Part shown: positions 1 to 6,574 of the stretch, piece by piece
Position numbering within the stretch: the first letter of the stretch is position 1
How the letters are laid out: each line of letters opens with the position of its first letter
Source of the DNA: JANMAT01 sp031359995
GTDB taxonomy: Bacteria; Actinomycetota; Acidimicrobiia; Acidimicrobiales; Ilumatobacteraceae
Assembly (NCBI GenBank): GCA_031359995.1
Contig: JANMAT010000236.1
Span: forward strand, 1 to 18,401
Direction: 5' to 3'
Length of the DNA: 18,401 nt
Program-made: the position numbers and the translations under genes
Notes under the pieces: generated by a model
What the model was told of the DNA's origin: nothing
Databases searched by the model: none
What the model saw: only the letters and a program-made list of their open reading frames with translations

Positions 1-10
1 AGGGGGCGGT

Positions 11-1984
11 ATGCGCTGGCGACTTTCGGTTCTGGTGGTTGTGTGCTCGGCGGTCTTCGGCGTGGGCAGCGCGCAGGCGGATGCGACAGCGGCGCCTGGC
101 CTCGAGTTCACCGACACCAGCGCCATCGCCGTCGACGGCCGCGGCGGGAACTGGTCGGTCGACGTGGAGGTGTGCAACAGCACATCGGCTGACTCGACGA
201 TCCAGTTGCGCTTCTCCGGCTTCGCCGCGGAGGCGGGATCGACGTCCTCGCTCGTGAAGCTCTCCGGTGGGGCGTCGCTCACCGTTGACCAAGTGGCCGG
301 CGCAGTCCCAGCCGGAGAGTGCGCGACTGTCGCGTTGGAGTACACGGGTGGGTCCACCGTGTCGGCTGCATCCGGCGAGCTCATTGCGATCGCCCCGGGC
401 GGTGGCATCGCACGTCGATCGGTGTCGGTGAGCGCCGAACCGAAGGCCACAGGATCGGTCGCCGACCTGCAGCTCTCCGGTGGCTTCGCTGCGGTGTGGG
501 GCGTTCGTGGCTCCGTCAACCTCGAAGCGAATGCACTCCTGTTGAAGTACGAGGGAACCACGCCACCCGTGATCCCCAGTAGCATCCGCATCGGCACGCT
601 TGCGTCGGGTGACGACTCGGCGGAGGTGTGGACCACCGGCGCGAGCGCGAGTGACCTCACTGGGCTGATCCGTGTACCCATCGAGATTCGACACGCATCG
701 GGGCAGGGGACGTTTACCGGTTCGCTCGACACGAAGTTCGTCGGGTCGGCCGACAAACCCGTCGCGGTCACGGTGACCGTGCGAGATCACTGGAGCCTGC
801 CGCTCGTGGTGTTCCTCCTTGGTCTCTTGCTCACCTTCGCGGCGCGCATCGTGTCGCTCGTCATACTGCCGCGCAAGCGCCTGGCGGCGTTTCGGGCGGA
901 AGTCGGCGATCGGTACACGACCGAATTTGCTCGGTTCGCCACCTTGGACGCCGAGCGAGCAAAGGGACTCGTCGCCCCTTCGGCGGAGGCCATCAACGCG
1001 TTCGTGAAGGCCAACCTCGAAGCGACGAAGCGCTACGCAAGGACGACGGTCACCTTCGACATGACGAGTGATGCCGTCAAGGCGATCCGCGAGCAGATCG
1101 CCAACGCCAACGCCGACGCCGACCTGCTGGGCGATGCCGGCCCCGGAGGGCTCCACGCGGGACTGGAGTCACTCGCGGTGCGGCTGCGAACCTTCCTCGA
1201 GTTCATCGACCGCAGATTCGACGGACATGCGCCGACGGCGCTCGTCACGCTCGCGGAGACGTCGCTGGGGAATCCCGCGAAGCCGACGAAGATCCCGGTC
1301 GGAGGTGCGCAGGAGCTGATCACCGGGGCCAAAGCCGCTGCCGATGCGTTGGAGCAGTGGCAGGCTGCGGCGCAGCGGCTGCGGCGCCTGCTGCGATGGT
1401 GGCAGTTGCTGGACCCCAAGGTGCCGGCCTCGTCGCCCGAGGACCGGGCGGCCTTGGATGCCAGCCTCGAAGATCTCAAAATCGCGGGGCAGTCGCTCGT
1501 CGGTGTTGCTAAGCCCGGAGACGCGGGCCAGACCGAGGCCGACCGTCGGCTCACGAGCGTCAACCACCGTCTCCTCGCGTTCGGCGCCCGGTACGACCAG
1601 CCCGCGCCACCGAACTGGGAACAGACCGGCGACGCCGCAGATGTACCGCTCGACGCGCTGTTCGGACAACGCCGTGTGGCTGCAGAGGAGCACGCCGCCG
1701 GCAAGTACGACCCGCTGACGTTGATCGGCAACCTCTTCGAGCCGGACAGGCCCGGCCCGAAGTGGCTCATGGTCGTCCTCGAGGTGTTCATGCTCGTCGT
1801 CACGGCGGTCGTCGTGGCCGCGATCACCGCGCGACTGCTCTACGTCGACAAGGCGTTCGGGTCGCGGAGCGACTACCTCGCCATCCTCGGGGCCGGCATT
1901 GGTGCCGAGCTGATCGTGACTGGCGTCCTCGCTGCTGTCGCAGGTTGGCGCCCGCCCGTCACGTTGCCGAAGCTCGGGCCGTAG
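11..1984 (+). CDS. Exported membrane protein of unknown family (657 aa)
   Basis: Starts at ATG 11 with a purine-rich AGGGGG just upstream (1-6). Residues 1-23 form a typical Sec signal peptide (Arg-rich start, VLVVVCSAVFGVG core, cleavage likely after AQA). Residues about 30-258 are a beta-rich, Thr/Ser/Gly/Val-rich extracytoplasmic region that looks like Ig-type sandwich domains, followed by a transmembrane segment at about 261-287 (LPLVVFLLGLLLTFAARIV). A long Ala/Arg/Glu-rich helical, probably cytoplasmic region runs from about 288 to 583. Two more membrane helices lie at about 585-607 and 622-646. I recognise no catalytic motif and no named family. The next gene on the same strand encodes a trypsin-like protease, so the two may form one unit. 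Possible roles are an envelope sensor or a scaffold, but this is inference from topology only. The frame is intact and codon use is that of a real gene. Confidence 0.85.
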   Translation: MRWRLSVLVVVCSAVFGVGSAQADATAAPGLEFTDTSAIAVDGRGGNWSVDVEVCNSTSADSTIQLRFSGFAAEAGSTSSLVKLSGGASLTVDQVAGAVPAGECATVALEYTGGSTVSAASGELIAIAPGGGIARRSVSVSAEPKATGSVADLQLSGGFAAVWGVRGSVNLEANALLLKYEGTTPPVIPSSIRIGTLASGDDSAEVWTTGASASDLTGLIRVPIEIRHASGQGTFTGSLDTKFVGSADKPVAVTVTVRDHWSLPLVVFLLGLLLTFAARIVSLVILPRKRLAAFRAEVGDRYTTEFARFATLDAERAKGLVAPSAEAINAFVKANLEATKRYARTTVTFDMTSDAVKAIREQIANANADADLLGDAGPGGLHAGLESLAVRLRTFLEFIDRRFDGHAPTALVTLAETSLGNPAKPTKIPVGGAQELITGAKAAADALEQWQAAAQRLRRLLRWWQLLDPKVPASSPEDRAALDASLEDLKIAGQSLVGVAKPGDAGQTEADRRLTSVNHRLLAFGARYDQPAPPNWEQTGDAADVPLDALFGQRRVAAEEHAAGKYDPLTLIGNLFEPDRPGPKWLMVVLEVFMLVVTAVVVAAITARLLYVDKAFGSRSDYLAILGAGIGAELIVTGVLAAVAGWRPPVTLPKLGP

Positions 1985-2084
1985 CGCCTCTCCCGCAACG
2001 ATGTCGGCACGAGTTGCCCGTGGACCTGTCGGCGATGACGTAGGAGACTGGTGGTGGACGCGACTCGAGAGAACAGGGCCGACG

Positions 2085-3128
2085 ATGCCGCAGCTACAAC
2101 CAGAACCCGAGGTTCGACGGCCTCCATCCCGAGCGACGCCACCGGCGGGTTCGTCCACGGAGGACGAGGATTGGGTGTCCACGTTTGCCGAATCCGTTGG
2201 CGCGACGACTGCGGCAACGGAGTACGACGAGCTGGAGGACCAACGCCGCGCCCGCCACGCGGCGGCCTTCGCGGGATGCGTGCGCGGTGGTGCGACGGAG
2301 ATGATGGCGCAGCTGCTCGTCGGCGGAGGAGGAGGCGATGAGTTCCTCGTCCACGGCGTCGGCAACTGGCTGGCGAACGATCACCCCGACGACCCACTTC
2401 CGCACCTGCGCACCAAGCCGATCGTGTACTGCCACCCGAGGTTGATGGACGGCACGGAGGGCAGGTTGCTCCTGGCGAGCGACCATCCTGAGCTGATCCG
2501 CTATCTCGGTTTCATCACCGGCGGCGAGCAGCCGCCGGGTGAGTTGTTGGCGATGGGCACCGACGCAGCGGTCGAGCACTGGGCGCCTGGTTCGGTGATC
2601 GTCGGCTCGAGCAGCGGGACATTGGGGACGTACTGCACATGGAACGGTGTCGATGCCATCCTCACTGCGGGCCACGTCACGGACGGTCAGAAGACCGTCA
2701 CCGACGGGAGTGTCACTGCCTCGGTGCGAGTCGAGTGTCACGCCGGATCCAGTCTCGTGCCGCTCGCCGTCGGACCGGATGTTGCGGTCATCGAACTCCC
2801 GGCGAGATCCGTCGGCGGCCCGCTGCTGACGGCGCGGACCACGCCGCTGCTGCCGTCGGAGCCACTCACCCTGTTCGGGGGAAGTGCCGTTGGCCACGTC
2901 CTGGCCGTTTCGAGCTGGCTGCGCGTGCAGCAGCGTTCGGGCTGCTGGGGCAATGTCCATCAACTCAATGCGGCCATCGGTCGACCGGGTCAATCCGGTT
3001 CGGCCGTGGTCGACTCGGCAGGCCTCCTCGTCGGCCACTACCTGGGGGCGCTTGGTGGCATGGCGGTGGTGCAGGACATCGGCTATCAGATCTCGGAGTT
3101 GGCGAGATACGGCGTCACGATCCCGTGA
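2085..3128 (+). CDS. Trypsin-like serine protease domain protein, N-terminus uncertain
   Basis: Counting from ATG 2085 (347 aa), the C-terminal half carries a chymotrypsin-fold triad: His197 in ILTAGHV, Asp232 in GPDVAVIEL and Ser304 in GRPGQSGSAVV, with the oxyanion glycine just before it. The order and spacing fit an S1-like or Deg-like protease. The first about 170 residues match nothing I recognise. There is no signal peptide, so it should act in the cytoplasm unless exported some other way. The start is doubtful. ATG 2001 lies in frame but has no ribosome binding site and poor third-position GC. The best initiation signal is AGGAG (2042-2046) before GTG 2051/2054, which is in another frame and shows good coding bias until about 2155, where the signal switches to this frame. 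A frameshift near 2155 is therefore likely. It lies 3' of the membrane-protein gene and may be functionally linked to it. Confidence 0.75.
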   Translation: MPQLQPEPEVRRPPSRATPPAGSSTEDEDWVSTFAESVGATTAATEYDELEDQRRARHAAAFAGCVRGGATEMMAQLLVGGGGGDEFLVHGVGNWLANDHPDDPLPHLRTKPIVYCHPRLMDGTEGRLLLASDHPELIRYLGFITGGEQPPGELLAMGTDAAVEHWAPGSVIVGSSSGTLGTYCTWNGVDAILTAGHVTDGQKTVTDGSVTASVRVECHAGSSLVPLAVGPDVAVIELPARSVGGPLLTARTTPLLPSEPLTLFGGSAVGHVLAVSSWLRVQQRSGCWGNVHQLNAAIGRPGQSGSAVVDSAGLLVGHYLGALGGMAVVQDIGYQISELARYGVTIP

Positions 3129-3144
3129 TGAGCATCCCGGTTGA

Positions 3145-3555
3145 TCAGCTGTGTACGCCGTGGTGGGCGGCCCACATCTCGGCGTAGCGGCGGTTGTTGC
3201 GCACGAGGGTGTCGTGGTCGCCTTCTTCCACGATGCGGCCGTCGGCCAGCACGATGATGCGGTCCGCCGTTCGTGCCGTCGGCAGTCTGTGCGCGACTAA
3301 CACGGTCGTCCGGTTCGCCGACACGGCGGCCATCGCATCGCGCACTTTGGCCTCGGCGTTGAGGTCGAGGTTGGCGGTGGCCTCGTGCAGCAGCAGCACC
3401 GCCGGGTTGACCAACTGCGCCCGGGCCAGCGCGATCAGCTGGCGCTGGACCGACGAGCGCGACCGCCGCTGTCGTTGGCCACAGCGGTCAACGCCCAAAC
3501 CGCTCCACGAGGCTCGGCACCGCCCGGCGTCTCGCGGGTATCGGCTGCGCAGCAT
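3145..3555 (-). pseudogene. C-terminal remnant of an ABC exporter ATPase
   Basis: The last about 95 codons closely match the end of an MsbA/MdlB-type exporter nucleotide-binding domain: QLIALARAQLVNP after the signature, LLLHEATANLD at Walker B, then the H-loop VLVAHRL and the tail GRIVEEGDHDTLV...YAEMWAAHHG. The frame before QRQLIALARA is degenerate. No membrane domain, Walker A or Q-loop is present. Fragments of the expected upstream region, such as AVPSLVERFGR, appear in a different frame around 3500-3545, so there is at least one frameshift. The signature reads SSVQRQ instead of an LSxGQRQ form. The Walker B aspartate that coordinates magnesium is histidine here, which alone should abolish normal function. 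It ends 17 nt from the end of the convergent protease gene. I call it a dead fragment. Confidence 0.8.
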
Positions 3556-3869
3556 CAGTCGAGCTCGAGCGCCAGTCTGAGCGCGTCGTTGATCAAGGTC
3601 AGTTCCTCGTGGCTGACCCGCCCCACAAACTCTCCGAGCCGCCCGGGCGCGACGGCCGCGGCCCGTTCGACGAGCACCCGTGTCTGTTCGTTGTTGATGG
3701 CGATGGTCGGACGGAAGATGCGAGGTGGCGCAGAACGCGATGTCGGTGCCACGAGCACGGTGGACAGCATCAAGTCGCCCGACTGAACGACGACGGCGAA
3801 TCGTGCGCCCTGTTGCTCGCCTCCGCGAGCGTCGCGAGGAGCTCTGAGCCTGTGGATGTCACCACGCAC
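3555..3869 (-). CDS. MazF/PemK-family toxin (mRNA interferase-like)
   Basis: From GTG 3869 the gene encodes 104 aa. The N-terminus RGDIHRLRAPRDARG is the characteristic first strand and loop of PemK/MazF toxins. FAVVVQSGDLMLSTVLVAPTS is the core barrel strand pair, and TRVLVERAAAVAPGRLGEFVGRVS followed by a C-terminal helix completes the fold. Family members are sequence-specific endoribonucleases held in check by a cognate antitoxin. The GTG lies inside the last codons of the upstream antitoxin gene, an 11 nt overlap typical of translationally coupled toxin-antitoxin pairs. The toxin looks full-length and undamaged, whereas its antitoxin is frameshifted. Because of that shift, the antitoxin's own start codon is now in frame with the toxin, so a longer fusion can also be read. 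RNase activity is inferred from the family. Confidence 0.8.
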   Translation of the reverse strand: MRGDIHRLRAPRDARGGEQQGARFAVVVQSGDLMLSTVLVAPTSRSAPPRIFRPTIAINNEQTRVLVERAAAVAPGRLGEFVGRVSHEELTLINDALRLALELD

Positions 3870-4082
3870 GAAGCTCGTCCATCTCGGCAAGTACCCGCCG
3901 GCTCTCCTCGCGGTCGGCTTCGTTGTTCGCCAACGCACGGGACTCGGCGCGCATCTGCCTCGTCGACGCAGGCGAACGGCGTCCACGAGGGCCTGGCGGA
4001 TGGTGTCAGACGCGGTCGAACCGTCCGCCATCAGCTCGGCCAACGCCTTCTCGGATCGTGGGTCGGTTCGAAAGTTCAACAC
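3859..4082 (-). pseudogene. Ribbon-helix-helix antitoxin, frameshifted
   Basis: Reading from GTG 4082 (or TTG 4079) gives VLNFRTDPRSEKALAEL, then STASDTIRQALVDAVRLRRR. This is a beta strand followed by two helices, as in ribbon-helix-helix DNA-binding antitoxins. After the arginine run (about 3957-3963) the sense continues in another frame as QMRAESRALANNEADREESR, then a helical tail ending ELRAW and TGA at 3861-3859. That tail is the kind of charged segment that wraps and neutralises a MazF-type toxin. The net shift is two extra bases or one missing base. The promoter and autoregulatory site would lie upstream of 4082; the sequence there contains only a weak inverted repeat (CGTA, 9 nt spacer, TACG). 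No clear ribosome binding site is visible, so the exact start is uncertain. Confidence 0.7.
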
Positions 4083-4338
4083 CGGCGTACGACGACCATA
4101 CGACCGACTGTAAGACACTGCAACGACACTGGTGGCCTGGGGCACCGCGCAGGCGGCGTGGCGGCGAGGCCCACGCGTGCGGGCGCGCTCCGCTCTTGGC
4201 AAGATCACCGGCGCTGGGCGCGACTCGGTCTCGCCACTTGGTGGCCCATCGGCAGTCGGGCGCCCCGGGGGCGGGTGTGATGGGTGACAGAGCTCGGGAT
4301 GGTGCGCGTGGTCGAGGGGCCGTGTTCGACGACCTAGC

Positions 4339-5159
4339 TCAGGCGAGCGGATCGCTGGTGATGGGCGGGGGCGTGGTGCCGCGGGGACGGAAGATCGTAT
4401 GATGGCGCAGGCACGCCACCTCGGGGCACCCCGATGCTGCGGCGTCGCCGAGCCCGTCGAGGACTTGGTACCAGTGCTCCTTTCGCTCGTACACCTCAAC
4501 GATCCGGGCGCCGACGACGATCTCCTGTTCAGCCAGCGCCGGACCCCGGTGTTGGATCTGGGGGCGCACGTGGATGGTGGGCCCGTAGGGTGAAGTTGCG
4601 CCGGGTGAGGGGGCCATGCGAACAGTGAGGAGCCATGGGTGGAGCCGGCCGGTGGGCACGCGTGAGCTGGTCTGGCCGAGGTCGTCGAGAGCCAGGCGGC
4701 GAGCTCCGCCGGCCGACACGAACGCCCCGAGCGGACGAAGGGGTCGGCCCACGGGGGCGGTGTCGACGGTGTAGGTGGGCCGGAGTGCCGATGGGTCGAG
4801 GGCAGCTCGCGGATCCGGGGCGTCGATGCCGTTCGCCCACGAGGCGGTTCCGACCCCGACGGTGCCCTCGAGCACCACCCGCTCACCTACGGAGGCGCGC
4901 ACCGTCCAGGGCCGTCGGCGCCCGAGCCCCTCGTGCCCGGACCCGTTCGCTCGACCGTGATCGCTCCGAGCGCCTCAAGCACGGCCTCGGTCACCCAGCC
5001 GTACGTCCGCACGCCGGCCACGAGTGCGGCTGCGTACCCCGCACCGCTGGCTCCGTCATCGGCGTGGATCGGATTGGCGATGCCGACCTTCGGTGGGTCC
5101 GCGGTCGCGCTGACCGAGCGGGTCACGCGGTCGGGAGCCGAACTGGCCATGGGCGACAT
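4339..5159 (-). pseudogene. Decayed MaoC/hotdog-like protein gene
   Basis: Two pieces of what appears to be one protein are present. The first (ATG 5159 to about 4965) reads VSATADPPKVGIANPIH, then GYAAALVAGVRTYGW and VTEAVLEALG, a typical hotdog entry and helix. The frame then ends at TAG within 80 nt. The second piece continues in another frame: WTVRASVGERVVLEG, GVGTASWANGIDAPDP, YGPTIHVRPQIQHRG, IVEVYERKEHWYQVLDG and LRHHTIFRPRG, to the stop at 4339. Within it, the stretch MAPSPGATSPYGPT looks like MAP-LTRRNFT-YGPT read through a pair of compensating indels around 4588-4615. The family assignment (MaoC-like, acyl-CoA hydratase-type fold) comes from recalled similarity and is moderate. Separate overlapping genes or base-calling errors in C/G runs are the alternatives. 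Confidence 0.6.
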
Positions 5160-5186
5160 GCTGCCATGAGGACGACGGGCTGCATG

Positions 5187-5215
5187 TTGAGTGGCTGAGG
5201 GGGTGCGGCTACCGT
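5187..5215 (+). promoter_or_regulatory. Likely sigma-70-type promoter of the Rieske gene
   Basis: TTGAGT (5187-5192) and TACCGT (5210-5215) are separated by 17 nt, the ideal spacing, and both match actinobacterial consensus shapes (TTGANN, TANNNT). Transcription would begin near 5222, leaving a short leader that contains the purine-rich AGGGGGG (5226-5232) before ATG 5238. It is the best promoter I can see in the window. Confidence 0.5.
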
Positions 5216-5237
5216 GCCGTCGTAGCAGGGGGGTCTC

Positions 5238-6569
5238 ATGTTCCGTGGCAGCGGAGTGTCGAACGAACCAGCCGACTCGCCGGCGTGGAGCAATCCGCCG
5301 ATCGTCCGGCACCGACTCGATGGCGAGCGGTACACGTCGGTGGACTTCTTCCTACGTGAGTGGGCCGGCATGTGGACGAAGGTCTGGCTGCTGCTCGGGC
5401 GCGAGGACGCCGTTGCAGACGCCGGCTCATTTCAGACCGAGGAGGTTGGCGCGGAGTCGATCATCATGGTGCGTCAGAGCGACGGGTCGCTCAAGGCATT
5501 CTACAACGTGTGTCAGCACCGGGGATCTCGCCTCACGTTCGCGCCCGGTGGCAACGCCCGACGCTTCAGCTGCCCGTATCACGGCTGGTCCTACGGCATC
5601 GATGGCCGACTCACCGACGTCCTCGACCCTGAGGACTTCCCGCAGAACCCGTGCGATCACCTCCGGCTGGTCGAGTTGCCGTGTGAGACGTTCGCTGGTT
5701 TCGTGTGGGTGAACATGGATCCCCACTGTGGCTCCTTGCGTGACTTCCTTGGTCCGCTGTGGGACGAGTGGTCCGTGTATCGGCCCGACAACTGGACGCG
5801 GGTCACGGCGTTGACTGCTCGGATGCCATGCAACTGGAAAGTGCTCCAGGACAACTTCTGCGAGTCGTACCACCTCCAGACGGTGCACCCACAGCTGCGC
5901 GACTCACACGAAGATGACTATCGCGAGACGAGGTTCGACCGGTCCATAGAGGGTCACAGTCGCATGATCATGAAGGGTGCGACTCCGTCACGCAAGCAGC
6001 ACGGCGATCATCCACCGCTGCCCGCGGGGCTCGCCGAGCGACTGCGGATCTGGGAGCTGGATCCGGCCGAGTTCGCCGACCGACCGTTCGACGCCCGGCA
6101 GGCCCTGCAACGCCAGATGCGTCGGCTGGGCCCGGCCCGCGGCCACCCCCACTACACCGGCTTGCGAGAAGAGCAGTTGACCGATGCACATCACTACAAC
6201 CTGTTCCCCAACTGCTCGCTCACCTTCGGGCCCGACGGCGTGCTCCTGCAGCGGATGCGACCCCATGCCACCGATCCCAACAAGTGCACCTTCGACCACT
6301 GGTACTACGCGTCCGTTGGGGCCGACGATGCGGTAGTCACCCTTCAAACCAACGTACGCGTCGACGGCATCGAGAGCCAGCACGAGGTGTTCGACTATGG
6401 CTCCAAACCCATGGGGATCATTCCCGACCAAGACGGCAGCGTGGTATTGGGACAGCAACTCGGCATGCGCTCACGCGGGTACCGAGGTGCCTATCCTGCC
6501 GGACAAGAGGAACGAGTCAGTGCGTTTCACCAGCTGATCGACGACTACATCGCAGGGAACAGGCCCTGA
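5238..6569 (+). CDS. Rieske non-haem iron ring-hydroxylating oxygenase, alpha subunit
   Basis: The 443 aa length is normal for a Rieske oxygenase large subunit. The [2Fe-2S] cluster ligands are Cys92 and His94 (NVCQHRGSRL) and Cys112 and His115 (FSCPYHGWSYG). The catalytic mononuclear iron motif is NWKVLQDNFCESYHLQTVHP, giving His212 and His217; the bridging acidic position between the domains is Glu209 where many members have Asp. These enzymes insert oxygen into aromatic or other C-H substrates using electrons from a ferredoxin/reductase, neither of which is encoded nearby. The start at ATG 5238 is supported by AGGGGGG at 5226-5232 and a good promoter just upstream. The PEP-utilising protein gene begins 5 nt after the stop, implying co-translation. 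No beta subunit is present, so a homotrimeric enzyme is likely. The substrate cannot be read from sequence. Confidence 0.93.
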   Translation: MFRGSGVSNEPADSPAWSNPPIVRHRLDGERYTSVDFFLREWAGMWTKVWLLLGREDAVADAGSFQTEEVGAESIIMVRQSDGSLKAFYNVCQHRGSRLTFAPGGNARRFSCPYHGWSYGIDGRLTDVLDPEDFPQNPCDHLRLVELPCETFAGFVWVNMDPHCGSLRDFLGPLWDEWSVYRPDNWTRVTALTARMPCNWKVLQDNFCESYHLQTVHPQLRDSHEDDYRETRFDRSIEGHSRMIMKGATPSRKQHGDHPPLPAGLAERLRIWELDPAEFADRPFDARQALQRQMRRLGPARGHPHYTGLREEQLTDAHHYNLFPNCSLTFGPDGVLLQRMRPHATDPNKCTFDHWYYASVGADDAVVTLQTNVRVDGIESQHEVFDYGSKPMGIIPDQDGSVVLGQQLGMRSRGYRGAYPAGQEERVSAFHQLIDDYIAGNRP

Positions 6570-6574
6570 TCCCG

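Noticed and set aside
4100..4338. Arg/Pro-rich minus-strand frame running from 4886 into the antitoxin
   Set aside because: Amino acid composition and third-position bias are those of antisense noise. Only the part from 4082 on has recognisable sequence. Nothing else in 4100-4338 can be supported.
6284..6574. A 97-residue N-terminal extension of the first PEP-utilising protein
   Set aside because: It overlaps the end of the Rieske gene in another frame and is Arg-rich. Homology begins at ATG 6575, right after the Rieske stop.
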